From positions 1 through 64,000 of the forward strand of contig JAFTFE010000020.1 in NCBI GenBank assembly GCA_017449765.1: a DNA stretch of 64,000 nucleotides, read 5' to 3'. Numbering within the stretch: position 1 is the first letter of the stretch; each line of letters opens with the position of its first letter. Of the stretch, positions 56,087 to 64,000 are shown piece after piece. The notes beneath the pieces were generated by a model that worked only from the letters and a program-made list of their open reading frames with translations, had not been told where the DNA came from and searched no databases. The translations under genes were made by a program, and so were the position numbers. This stretch comes from Lachnospiraceae bacterium (GTDB lineage: Bacteria > Bacillota > Clostridia > Lachnospirales > Lachnospiraceae).

Positions 56087-56170
56087 TTTACTGGTCTTTA
56101 CTGGTTTTATTTTCTTTTACTGGTCTTTACTACTCTTTACTAGTTTGAGATTATTTTACTGGTTTTTACT
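56087..56170. repeat. seven phased TTTACT repeats ahead of the AAA+ gene
   Basis: TTTACT begins at 56087, 56097, 56116, 56126, 56136, 56155 and 56165, giving steps of 10, 19, 10, 10, 19 and 10 bases. Five copies continue as GG and two as A. The phasing puts every site on the same face of the helix and is mirror-symmetrical about the middle. This is the signature of a cooperative operator or an iteron array. Confidence 0.9.
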
Positions 56171-56181
56171 GGTTTTGTCAA
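56153..56181 (-). promoter_or_regulatory. promoter of the AAA+ ATPase gene within the repeat array
   Basis: A perfect TTGACA (56181-56176) and TAAAAT (56158-56153) are 17 bases apart on the minus strand. Two of the seven TTTACT repeats overlap the spacer and -10 box, and five lie in the leader down to the ribosome site. Confidence 0.75.
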
Positions 56182-56182
56182 T

Positions 56183-56226
56183 AAAAAATATACCCCATAT
56201 TTCTTAAAAAGAGATATTGGGGTATA
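56183..56226 (-). terminator. intrinsic terminator of yebC
   Basis: TATACCCCA pairs with TGGGGTATA, with further inner pairing, and is followed by TATTTTTTATT on the minus strand. It abuts the -35 box of the next gene. Confidence 0.85.
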
Positions 56227-56248
56227 AGATTTAGCAAGCTGTGTTTTT

Positions 56249-56977
56249 TTACTCATCCCAGTTATGATACACACTCTGGACGTCATCGTCTTCATCGAGC
56301 AAATCAAGGATTCGGTTCATTTTCTTGATGTCATCTTCGTTGGTAAGCTCGACATAGTTCTGTGGTATCATTGTTACTTCTGCTGAAGCCATAGGTATTT
56401 TCTCATTCTCAAGGGCTTCTCTTACAGCGGTAAAGTCATCAGGAGTTGTTATAATCTCATAGCTGTCTTCCTCGTCCGAGAAGTCTTCCGCACCGGCATC
56501 AAGAGCTAACATCATAAGGTCATCTGCATCCATATCGCATTCTTCCTTATCTATGATTATCTGTCCCTTTTCATCAAACATAAATGATACGCAGCCTGTT
56601 GTTCCGACATTTCCACCGCCCTTTGTAAATGCATTTCTTACATTTGAAGCGGTTCTGTTCTTATTATCGGTAAGCGCATTTACTATTATGGCTGTTCCAC
56701 TTGGACCATAGCCCTCATATGTAATAGATACATAATTAACTGAATTGGCATCTCCTGCTGCCTTCTTGATACCTCTTTCGATAGTATCATTTGGCATATT
56801 ATTCGCCTTTGCCTTCGCTATTACGTCTCGAAGCTTGCTGTTATTTGCAGGGTCTGCTCCTCCCTCTTTTACAGCTACCGCTATTTCTCTACCGATTATG
56901 GTAAATATCTTTCCCTTTGCAGCATCGTTTTTTTCCTTTTTGTGCTTAATGTTCGCAAATTTTGAATGTCCTGACAT
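56249..56977 (-). CDS. YebC/TACO1 family protein
   Basis: This 242-residue protein starts [20 protein letters not shown] and holds the family signatures [17 protein letters not shown] and [20 protein letters not shown]. Members were long called transcriptional regulators; recent work on relatives points to a translation factor that relieves ribosome stalling. Length is normal. Its ribosome site GAGGAG is inside the end of the upstream CBS-domain gene, so the two are translationally coupled. Confidence 0.95.
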   Translation of the reverse strand: MSGHSKFANIKHKKEKNDAAKGKIFTIIGREIAVAVKEGGADPANNSKLRDVIAKAKANNMPNDTIERGIKKAAGDANSVNYVSITYEGYGPSGTAIIVNALTDNKNRTASNVRNAFTKGGGNVGTTGCVSFMFDEKGQIIIDKEECDMDADDLMMLALDAGAEDFSDEEDSYEIITTPDDFTAVREALENEKIPMASAEVTMIPQNYVELTNEDDIKKMNRILDLLDEDDDVQSVYHNWDE

Positions 56978-56982
56978 ATTCT

Positions 56983-57831
56983 TTACTCCTCACTGTTTTC
57001 TTCATCATTATTCTCGTGTATAGTTTCAACTCTTACAAGACGCACCATCTTGTCAGATATTTTAACAGGGATAAACTTATACCCCTGATAAACAATCTCA
57101 ATTTTTTCATTTTCTACCGGAAGTCTGCCAAGCTTATATAACAAAAATCCGTTTAGAGTCTCAAAATCCTCATCCGGAAATTCTATCTTAAGCTCATCTG
57201 CCACATCATCAAGATTAGCCTCTCCATTAATAAGATAAGCATCTCTGGATATACTCTTTATGCTGATTGTTTCTTCCTCATCATGTTCATCAAATATGTT
57301 TCCGACGATTTCCTCTATTATATCCTCCATCGCCACCAAGCCTTCTGTCTGTCCATATTCATCTATAACGATTGCCATATGTATCTTCTCACTCTGCATC
57401 TTCTGCAGAAGTTTGGAAATGTTAAAAGTCGGATGAATGAATATCGGCTCATCAAGTATTTCTTTTATATTCTGCTTGGGGTCTTCCATATAAGCAGCTA
57501 TGATATCCTTCAAATGTACAACTCCGATTATATTGTCAATATCTTCCTCATAAACAGGATATCTGGAGTAGTTATTATCTAATGAAAACTTAAGCGCCTC
57601 CTCAACATCAACCTTGTCATCCAATGCTATGATTTTCTGTCTGCTCGTCATTATGTCTCTGGCGAATTTATCTGAGAACTCGAAGATGTTGGAAATCATC
57701 TCAGCTTCGTTTTCCTCGATAACTCCCTGTTCATGTCCTTCCTCAAGCATTGAAAGTATATCTTCTTCTACTTTTTCTTCATTTACCTTCTTTGAAAATA
57801 GTTTCATAAAGCCACCGGGCCCACTTGACAT
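56983..57831 (-). CDS. CBS-pair/CorC_HlyC protein without membrane domain
   Basis: This 282-residue protein has an N-terminal helical part, a CBS pair (about residues 60-185: [32 protein letters not shown]) and a C-terminal CorC_HlyC domain (about 195-275). Members that carry the CNNM membrane domain take part in magnesium or cobalt efflux. That domain is missing here, as in E. coli CorC, so the protein is cytoplasmic. AAGGAG precedes the ATG. It lies between mazF and yebC in one probable transcript. Confidence 0.88.
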   Translation of the reverse strand: MSSGPGGFMKLFSKKVNEEKVEEDILSMLEEGHEQGVIEENEAEMISNIFEFSDKFARDIMTSRQKIIALDDKVDVEEALKFSLDNNYSRYPVYEEDIDNIIGVVHLKDIIAAYMEDPKQNIKEILDEPIFIHPTFNISKLLQKMQSEKIHMAIVIDEYGQTEGLVAMEDIIEEIVGNIFDEHDEEETISIKSISRDAYLINGEANLDDVADELKIEFPDEDFETLNGFLLYKLGRLPVENEKIEIVYQGYKFIPVKISDKMVRLVRVETIHENNDEENSEE

Positions 57832-57843
57832 ATCGTATCTCCT

Positions 57844-58185
57844 TTATAATTCCAAACTTATTTTAAGTGCCTCGTTTACGCGTCTTATAATATTGTTATC
57901 AAGGTGACATACCTTTTCTTTAAGTCTTTGCTTATCAACAGTTCTTAACTGTTCCAATAATATTACAGAATCCTTGGCAATATCGCAATACCTTGAATCA
58001 AGCTCAACATGTGTCGGAAGCTTCGCCTTGTGAAGCTGTGATGTAATAGCCGCTATGATTACTGTTGAGCTGTGCTTATTGCCCGCTTCGTTCTGTATAA
58101 TAAGTACCGGCCTTATACCGCCCTGTTCCGAACCAACTACCGGTCTGAGGTCAGCATAATAAATATCTCCTCGCCTGATTATCAA
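57844..58185 (-). CDS. mazF: MazF/PemK endoribonuclease toxin
   Basis: This 113-residue protein closely resembles B. subtilis NdoA (EndoA), an mRNA interferase. Family motifs are [10 protein letters not shown] at the start, [15 protein letters not shown] and KLPTHVEL, with [14 protein letters not shown] near residue 80. The frame begins at GTG (58194), but that codon touches the ribosome site; the TTG at 58185 is spaced correctly and aligns with NdoA's first residue. In Bacillus an antitoxin gene lies between alr and ndoA. Here that interval (58195-58444) holds only repeats and no small ORF with a start site was found. Confidence 0.92.
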   Translation of the reverse strand: MIIRRGDIYYADLRPVVGSEQGGIRPVLIIQNEAGNKHSSTVIIAAITSQLHKAKLPTHVELDSRYCDIAKDSVILLEQLRTVDKQRLKEKVCHLDNNIIRRVNEALKISLEL

Positions 58186-58274
58186 TTTTCTCACACTCCC
58201 ATAGTCATTAATTAACTAATCAAAGTATTTCCAATAATCAACCGGTATATTCAATTCATTTTATCTTTATATGT

Positions 58275-58441
58275 AACTCGCAAGCTCGTGACTTCGTCAC
58301 GTACCAGTCTGCTTCGCAGCAGCTTCCTTTTTTTGCAACTCGCAAGCTCGTGACTTCGTCACGCATCAGTCTGCTTCGCATACTGCTTGCTCGTTATCGC
58401 TGCGAAAAAGTAAATGTCTGCTTCGCAGCCGCTTCCTTTTT
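58275..58441. repeat. 62-bp tandem repeat with nested hairpins
   Basis: The unit beginning AACTCGCAAGCTCGTGAC at 58275 repeats at 58337, and its second half recurs near 58416. Each unit contains the small palindromes GTGACTTCGTCAC and CTGCTTCGCAG with TTCG loops, then CTTCCTTTTT. The array runs up to the alr stop codon and fills the space where a mazE-type gene usually sits. Confidence 0.88.
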
Positions 58442-58444
58442 CGC

Positions 58445-59614
58445 TTACATTAGGTAGTTCACACAGATATTTTCTTTTCCTTCCTCCGTGTAAACTCTCG
58501 GTACTCTTCTTGCTATGTTGCATACCAGCTCATAATTAAAGCTTGCCGCAGGTGCTGCTACCTCTTCTACGGAGATTTCAACATCTTTTTCTTTTCCTAT
58601 AAGTATTACCTCATCACGAAGAGAAGCCTCCGGAATATCCGTCACATCCACCATTATCTGATCCATACATACTCTGCCGATAATAGGCGCATACTGTCCT
58701 CTTATGATGACTCTTCCTATATTCGACTGTGCTCTCGGATAGCCATCTGCATAACCAACCGTAACGGTGGCTATTCTTGTTTCCTTATCCGTCACATATG
58801 TCCAGCCATAGCTTACGCCCCTGCCTGCCGGCAATGTCTTAATATGTGCAATATGTGCTATAAGCGACATCACAGGTTTTATTATAACAGACTTGTCAAC
58901 CTCCTCTGACGGATACAAACCATATGTAACGATTCCAAGCCTTATCATATCAAATTCATTGTCTTTTAGTTCCATAGCTCCTGCGCTGTTATCTATGTGT
59001 TTTATCGAGAAACTCATACCTTTCTTTTCAAGTTCCGATATAAACCATTTAAATTTATCTTTTTGTCCGATGGCAGCATGCTTGTCGAACTCATCAGCTT
59101 TCGCATAATGTGTAAATATGCCTTCGATATCAAGTCCTTCCATATCATTAAGCTTATCAGCTTCATTTACACCCTCTTCATCTGCCTGGAATCCTATACG
59201 CGACATTCCCGTGTCAACCTTAATATGTACCTTTGCCTTTACCCCTTTTGCAAGAGCAAGCTCAGACAGCTTTTTACATTCATCAACATCATAAACTGCC
59301 TGTGTTATATTATATGCAAGAAGTTTGTCATAATTTTCTCTGTCTGTATAACCAATTATAAGAATTGGTGTCTCTATACCTGCATTTCTAAGTTCTATAG
59401 CTTCATCTATGGTTGCCACTCCATAATAATCCGCAAGGTCTAATGTACGTTTCGCCACCTCTATAGCTCCGTGTCCATAGGCATCAGCCTTAATTACCAG
59501 AAGTACCTTCATATCCGGTTTGACAAGTGACTTCATAGTCTTGACATTATATCTTAGATTATCAATATTAATCCTTGCATATATTCTGTTGTAACCTTCT
59601 TTTTCGGTTGACAT
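58445..59614 (-). CDS. alr: alanine racemase
   Basis: This 389-residue PLP enzyme makes D-alanine for peptidoglycan. The PLP lysine is Lys42 in LLVIKADAYGHGA, and the catalytic tyrosine lies in GRGVSYGWTYV. GIFTHYAKAD and the C-terminal VCMDQIMVDVTDIP are also typical. Length is normal. AGGAGGAG precedes the ATG. It lies upstream of mazF and downstream of the NAD(P)HX repair gene, close to the usual Firmicutes arrangement. Confidence 0.98.
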   Translation of the reverse strand: MSTEKEGYNRIYARINIDNLRYNVKTMKSLVKPDMKVLLVIKADAYGHGAIEVAKRTLDLADYYGVATIDEAIELRNAGIETPILIIGYTDRENYDKLLAYNITQAVYDVDECKKLSELALAKGVKAKVHIKVDTGMSRIGFQADEEGVNEADKLNDMEGLDIEGIFTHYAKADEFDKHAAIGQKDKFKWFISELEKKGMSFSIKHIDNSAGAMELKDNEFDMIRLGIVTYGLYPSEEVDKSVIIKPVMSLIAHIAHIKTLPAGRGVSYGWTYVTDKETRIATVTVGYADGYPRAQSNIGRVIIRGQYAPIIGRVCMDQIMVDVTDIPEASLRDEVILIGKEKDVEISVEEVAAPAASFNYELVCNIARRVPRVYTEEGKENICVNYLM

Positions 59615-59675
59615 AATCTCCTCCTGAATTCAATATAAATCATTAATTCATATTTTTATCTATAGATAAATTTTA

Positions 59676-61187
59676 TTATTTACATTCATAATCATCTAAT
59701 ACTTTAGTTATACTTTTCACAATATCAGTGGCTATCATACTGTATCTTCCCTTTTCTACAGATGCTTCCTGACCTGCAAGTCCATGCATGCATACTCCAA
59801 GCTTAGCAGCCTCGTAAGTTTCCATCCCCTGACCTATAAATCCTGCCAACATACCGGACAATACATCACCTGATCCACCCGTTGCCATTCCGTTATTACC
59901 TGTAGTATTAATATATGCCTGCGAACCACCATCAGTCACAATAGTTCTCGCATCCTTAAGAACAACTACTACATTATATTCTTTTGCAAAATCTCTTGCA
60001 ATATTATATTTATCCGACTTAATTTCGCCGATCTTTATGCCTGTCAATCTTGACATCTCCGCAAGATGCGGTGTGATTATGATATCAGCTTTTGATGACT
60101 TTAACCATTCTTTATTCTCTGAGACAATATTAAGGGCATCCGCATCCGCTATGATTTTCCCCGTAAATGTATCTAAAGCAGATTTAACTATATACTTTGC
60201 ATAATCTTTCGTGCCAAGTCCGGGACCGATGACAACCGCATCAGACCATTTTAACACATCCTCTAATGCCGCCTTAATGGATATTTCATCCTCGCTGTCA
60301 TAGGTTATAAGCATTGCCTCCGGAAGTCTTGTCTGTATTATCTCACGATTTTCTTCTACCGTACATACCTTCACAAGTCCACATCCCGTCCTGTAAGCTG
60401 CTTCAGCAGAGAAAAGACAAGCTCCCGCTATATTTTTACTTCCTGCAATAATTCCAATCTTACCATAGCTTCCTTTATGGGTGTCGGCATGACGTGTCGG
60501 AAGTAATTTATCTATGTCGTCTTCGTCATAGGTATAAAGACAAGGTGATATACTTTCAACTGCCTGCACCGGTATTCCAATGTGTCTTAATATAACATTC
60601 CCACTATACTCATATCCTTCGCCAAGCAGCATACCAAGCTTCATAAGTTCAAAGGTTATCGTTGTATCTGCCTTGAATACAGTTCCAAGCACTAATCCCT
60701 TCTTTGAATCAATCCCCGATGGTATATCTATGGCTATTTTATATGCAGATAAAGCATTCATCAACCTGATAATCTCTGCATGCTTCCCTACAACCTCACG
60801 ATTAAGCCCGACTCCGAATATCCCGTCGAGCACGACATCATATCCTGTGTCCTTTATCTCATCTATAAAATTAACATTTAGCTTACGTGCTATCTCATAT
60901 TGATTTTTAAATCCGTCGCTTTTGCTTTTTACCTCATTTATATGATATACATCAACCTTATATCCTGACTCATAAAGCATTCTGGCAACAGCTATTCCGT
61001 CTCCGCCATTGTTGCCGCTTTCAACGACCACAAGTATTTTGGCATTCGAATTAAAGCTTTCAACTATAAAACTAAATACCTCATATGCTGCTCTTTCCAT
61101 AAGCACCATCTGCGGTATCCCAATCGTATTTATGGCATATTCATCAATACGTGCCATCTCACTGCCATCTGCAATATATCTCATCAT
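59676..61187 (-). CDS. nnr: bifunctional NAD(P)HX epimerase/dehydratase
   Basis: This 503-residue metabolite-repair enzyme restores hydrated NADH and NADPH. The N-terminal YjeF_N epimerase domain (about 1-215) holds GNNGGDGIAVARMLYESGY near residue 57. The C-terminal ADP- or ATP-dependent dehydratase domain (about 230-500) has GSYGKIGIIAGSKN, VIGPGLGT near 320 and the catalytic TTGNNGMATGGSGDVLSGML near 430. The fused form is the common bacterial type. Two ATG codons lie in a row after AAGGGCAGG; the first is taken. Confidence 0.96.
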   Translation of the reverse strand: MMRYIADGSEMARIDEYAINTIGIPQMVLMERAAYEVFSFIVESFNSNAKILVVVESGNNGGDGIAVARMLYESGYKVDVYHINEVKSKSDGFKNQYEIARKLNVNFIDEIKDTGYDVVLDGIFGVGLNREVVGKHAEIIRLMNALSAYKIAIDIPSGIDSKKGLVLGTVFKADTTITFELMKLGMLLGEGYEYSGNVILRHIGIPVQAVESISPCLYTYDEDDIDKLLPTRHADTHKGSYGKIGIIAGSKNIAGACLFSAEAAYRTGCGLVKVCTVEENREIIQTRLPEAMLITYDSEDEISIKAALEDVLKWSDAVVIGPGLGTKDYAKYIVKSALDTFTGKIIADADALNIVSENKEWLKSSKADIIITPHLAEMSRLTGIKIGEIKSDKYNIARDFAKEYNVVVVLKDARTIVTDGGSQAYINTTGNNGMATGGSGDVLSGMLAGFIGQGMETYEAAKLGVCMHGLAGQEASVEKGRYSMIATDIVKSITKVLDDYECK

Positions 61188-61260
61188 ATACCTGCCCTTC
61201 GATACTGATTAACTTATATATTATATTACATTTGAGTAAATCCCGCAATGATTTAAGATT

Positions 61261-61317
61261 AAAAATATGCCTGACTACAAGCATTAAATATTATTTTTGC
61301 TTGATGTCAGGCATATT
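61261..61317 (-). terminator. terminator of the 61335 lipoprotein gene
   Basis: AATATGCCTGACATCAAGC pairs with GCTTGTAGTCAGGCATATT (one mismatch) around an AT-rich loop, followed by TTTTT on the minus strand. Confidence 0.82.
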
Positions 61318-61334
61318 ATTTTATCTTATATCAT

Positions 61335-62441
61335 TTAAAATGAGAATGCTACAGAAGATCCCTGTTTCCATATAAAGCTTGAAACATAGTCTATATGTGC
61401 ATCCTGTGTAATCCTATAATCTTTGCCCATATATACAACAGTTGAATATTCCTTGCTTGTATCTCCGTCAAAGTCCTCCCATCCAAGTTCATTCCATCTG
61501 TCTTTCGTATCTCCCGAGAAATCATTAAATCCATATTTACCGTTATAAATCATATCCTCAGTAACGAAAACATTTGTTGCAAATTTTTTATCACTTACAT
61601 CATCAGGGAAGCTTCCGCTTTCGGAATCATATGCCGATAAATCCATCTTATGAAGATTATTGTTTTTTCCGTCACCTGTTATATACCATAAGGTACTTCC
61701 GTCTATTACAGGGGCAAGTGAACGTCCCTCTGTAATTTTCTTATCAAATCCTGTAGGAATATATGTAAGATGAAGAGTTTCTCCATCAGCATCATCCTGA
61801 TAGATAACCCAGTCTTCATTTACAGGATACGGATAATAAACTTCCTTATTAACAAGAGTCTTCATATCTTTTCCGTCCATATCCGTAGAAACATAATTAT
61901 TATTTGCATCAGTAAAGTAAAGTCTGTCATTATATATAGTAAAGTAATCACATCCTCCGTCATAGAGAACTTCCTTGTCTCCACCTGATTTTGAAACCCT
62001 TGCTATAGCTGTACTGTCATCCTTTGTCTTATCAAAGTAGAAGAAATAAATATAATCATTATAAGGTGTAATATAATTCGGATAGACATCCTCTACCAAA
62101 ACAACCTGATTATCTATGGTTATATCACCATTATTATCATTTAAATCCCATACGGAAAGTGAGAATTTACCTCCCTGGTTAATTCCCCTGTATAGCTTAT
62201 CTCCATCTATGGTTATAACACCGTTTGCCATCATGTTTTCCATCTTAAGAGTCTCATCATATGAATAATTAACCTTAAAATTATTCATCTGATCTTCCGG
62301 CTCCTCCGTAACTTCTGCTTCAGTCGGTTCTTCTGTTTTATCAGTCTCATCCTTAGCCTTATCGCCGCAGGCCGCAAGTGAAGCGGCTAACATTGCAAAA
62401 CATAACAAGAATGAAATTTTTTTAATTATATTTTTAATCAT
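61335..62441 (-). CDS. lipoprotein with DUF5050-like propeller
   Basis: This 368-residue protein has a lipoprotein signal peptide with lipobox LAAC (Cys near residue 25) and an acidic Thr/Glu linker. A body of short repeats such as NDYIYFFYFD and YNDRLYFTDANNNY reads like a beta-propeller of the DUF5050 type. It is anchored outside the membrane. No catalytic motif is seen; binding of polysaccharide, peptide or another surface protein is plausible. The ATG at 62441 is five bases after GGAGG. It follows another lipoprotein gene and the two may be co-expressed. Confidence 0.82.
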   Translation of the reverse strand: MIKNIIKKISFLLCFAMLAASLAACGDKAKDETDKTEEPTEAEVTEEPEDQMNNFKVNYSYDETLKMENMMANGVITIDGDKLYRGINQGGKFSLSVWDLNDNNGDITIDNQVVLVEDVYPNYITPYNDYIYFFYFDKTKDDSTAIARVSKSGGDKEVLYDGGCDYFTIYNDRLYFTDANNNYVSTDMDGKDMKTLVNKEVYYPYPVNEDWVIYQDDADGETLHLTYIPTGFDKKITEGRSLAPVIDGSTLWYITGDGKNNNLHKMDLSAYDSESGSFPDDVSDKKFATNVFVTEDMIYNGKYGFNDFSGDTKDRWNELGWEDFDGDTSKEYSTVVYMGKDYRITQDAHIDYVSSFIWKQGSSVAFSF

Positions 62442-62453
62442 TTTTACCTCCAT

Positions 62454-62486
62454 AAAGGCTCCGCAGTTTTAACCTGCAGAGCCTTT
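62454..62486 (-). terminator. hairpin between the two lipoprotein genes
   Basis: AAAGGCTCTGCAG pairs with CTGCGGAGCCTTT (one G-T pair) around a 7-base loop. It is followed by only three T residues and then the ribosome site of the next gene, so it is likely a partial terminator or a processing site that sets unequal expression. Confidence 0.6.
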
Positions 62487-62506
62487 AAATCATAACTTAT
62501 TTATAT

Positions 62507-64000
62507 TTAGAATCCTTTAAGAGTAAATACTATAGCCTCATCTGCAGACTTATCAGGACGTTCCTCAGTCATAACGGTAAGAAGTGTATCAGCGTCAAGC
62601 ATACAGCTTCCGCAGAACCACGGATAACTTGTTCCGAATAAATCGCTGTCCTCAAGTCTTCCTATATAGGAACCACTTGCATCCCAGTATGGTACAGTAC
62701 GCATATTACCGTCCATAGCATAGAAACCATTTGAAGATTCGGCAACAAATGTACAGCTTCCAAGTCCTATACTCTCGGTATCAGCAGTTAATGACCTTAC
62801 ATATGAACCGTTTAAGTCATATACAAATATCGTATGTCCGCCATCTCCTTCTGCCGGTGAGCCACATACAAAGATATAATTATCAGTTACATTAATATGT
62901 GCAATAATATTAACCTCAGGGAAGTTAAGATCTGACAGAGTATAGTTTCCGTCTCCGCTTACTTCCACCTTCTTACAATCAGAACTTGTAAACCATGATA
63001 CTCCCCATGTTCCCGATGGATGCATTGATACATATTTAATATCCGAATCCTGATAGCTTGCAATAATTTCTCCATCCTTCCACTCGATTAAAGGATTCAT
63101 AAATGCTGAAATCATAAGAGTTCCGTCAGGAGTAACCTGCATCTCTGCATATTCGTCATCCAGCTCATAAGTTGTATCATATGTGAGCGCATTTCCATCA
63201 TAATCATATACAAATATTTCATCCTTATCCAAGATATAAACCTTGTCTCCGGTTGTAGCAATTCTGAAATCAAAGGTATCATGTGTGATTAATGGCTCAT
63301 CCATAACAAGCTGATGTCCGTCTATAGTATATGAGCCAATCGAAGCACTTAAATCACCAACATTGATAGGCTCTCCCTCCCAATACCAAGGACCGTCCTC
63401 ATTACCTATATCTGTAATATTGAAGCTTATACCGTCAAGCAATTCAGATACAGCAGCATTCTCTATGTCACCAACGACATTTATATATATAGTCTCATTT
63501 GCATTCTCAATTCTTGACATATAATATATACAATCACTGCCCCAATAGGTTGACTCCTTGGAAATAAACTCTGCTCCACCAATATCTGTACGGTCATATG
63601 CTCCGTTTTCCGCATACTCATACTCATCAAACTCACGATCATACAGCTTATCTCTGAAATCATATGGTGTGGTTACAGATGCCTTAACCTCTACTGAAAC
63701 AAGGTTTTTATCATCATCACCCGGTATTGCAAGTTCTATAGATGAGCTGGTATCTGAATCAGAATAATCTTCTTCCTCATCATAGCTCCATACAGACGAA
63801 TCATAATTAATTGTCCAGAGAGTTGCCTCTATCGTATCTCCCTCTGCAGATACTTCTGCAGATGCTTCTGTAGTTTCTTCTTCGTCATTCTTTGCCTCGG
63901 TTGTCTCCTCCTGCACTGCCTCAGTAGTCGTACTTTCCTCCTCTTTACCACAGGCTGTAAGCATACCCATAGCAAGAGCAAGTGTTGAAACAGCTAATAC
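62507..64000 (-). CDS. lipoprotein, 5' end beyond the right edge
   Basis: The visible 497 residues open inside a signal peptide (VLAVSTLALAMGML) followed by the lipobox LTAC and a Thr/Glu linker, so the true start is just outside the window. The body first shows a domain with ESTYWGSDCIYYMS near residue 130. It then has repeated blades such as GDKVYILDKDEIFVYDYDG and NYIFVCGSPAEGDGG, a beta-propeller-like pattern. It resembles the neighbouring lipoprotein in general layout, not in close sequence. Function is unknown; an extracellular binding or sensing role is likely. Confidence 0.8.
   Translation of the reverse strand, partial: VLAVSTLALAMGMLTACGKEEESTTTEAVQEETTEAKNDEEETTEASAEVSAEGDTIEATLWTINYDSSVWSYDEEEDYSDSDTSSSIELAIPGDDDKNLVSVEVKASVTTPYDFRDKLYDREFDEYEYAENGAYDRTDIGGAEFISKESTYWGSDCIYYMSRIENANETIYINVVGDIENAAVSELLDGISFNITDIGNEDGPWYWEGEPINVGDLSASIGSYTIDGHQLVMDEPLITHDTFDFRIATTGDKVYILDKDEIFVYDYDGNALTYDTTYELDDEYAEMQVTPDGTLMISAFMNPLIEWKDGEIIASYQDSDIKYVSMHPSGTWGVSWFTSSDCKKVEVSGDGNYTLSDLNFPEVNIIAHINVTDNYIFVCGSPAEGDGGHTIFVYDLNGSYVRSLTADTESIGLGSCTFVAESSNGFYAMDGNMRTVPYWDASGSYIGRLEDSDLFGTSYPWFCGSCMLDADTLLTVMTEERPDKSADEAIVFTLKGF

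Overview
The window looks like a chromosomal segment of a low-GC, spore-forming Gram-positive of the Clostridia, most like a gut or rumen Lachnospiraceae. This is an inference from strong AGGAGG-type ribosome sites, sporulation genes (spoIIM, ylbJ, an alpha/beta SASP, spoVAA-AB-AC-AD-AE), B. subtilis-like synteny (xerD-spoIIM-nudF; rsmD-coaD-ylbJ-tmcAL; alr-mazF), a perfect Firmicutes LexA box at recA, and many secreted proteins with Thr/Glu-rich linkers. No tRNA, rRNA, CRISPR array, integrase island or phage was seen, and no gene-free stretch exceeds 300 bases.

Region 1 (about 1-23.8 kb, minus strand) is one long type IV pilus operon. A good promoter at 23745-23773 reads first into a 4,200-residue protein with a prepilin signal, about 34 GLUG-type repeats and many Fn3-like stretches. 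It then reads through three minor pilins, a small membrane protein, a prepilin-peptidase-like protein that has only the zinc-finger half, PilC, a PilM-PilN fusion, PilO, PilB, PilT, and a pilin with an 18-copy TTEEP minisatellite. A compact major-type pilin with its own strong promoter closes the locus. The natural reading is a Gram-positive type IV pilus carrying a giant modular tip protein.

Region 2 (23.8-38.1 kb) is mostly core genome: aroE, rpsO, aroC, xerD, spoIIM, an ADP-ribose-type NUDIX hydrolase, rny, SOS-controlled recA, tmcAL, ylbJ, a coiled-coil acidic protein, coaD, rsmD, a membrane-anchored GH5 cellulase and a SASP gene.

Region 3 (38.1-51.7 kb) is more accessory. It holds DegV, a sortase-anchored repeat protein beside a membrane-bound regulator with two C-terminal HTH domains, a flavin reductase-rubredoxin fusion, dtd, an orphan AAA ATPase with a DUF234-like nuclease end and duplicated palindromes over its promoter, pyrC, a chorismate mutase, a YolD/UvrX-type polymerase pair, and a chemoreceptor gene broken by one base.

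Region 4 (51.7-64 kb) has the spoVA operon, interrupted by a dispersed palindromic repeat also found near dtd. It continues with a second orphan AAA+ ATPase preceded by seven helically phased TTTACT repeats, yebC, a CBS/CorC protein, mazF without its usual antitoxin gene, a 62-bp tandem repeat, alr, the NAD(P)HX repair enzyme, and two lipoproteins, the last cut by the right edge.

The strongest candidates for something undescribed are the giant pilin with its unusual pilus operon, and the two orphan ATPases with repeat arrays built into their own promoters.
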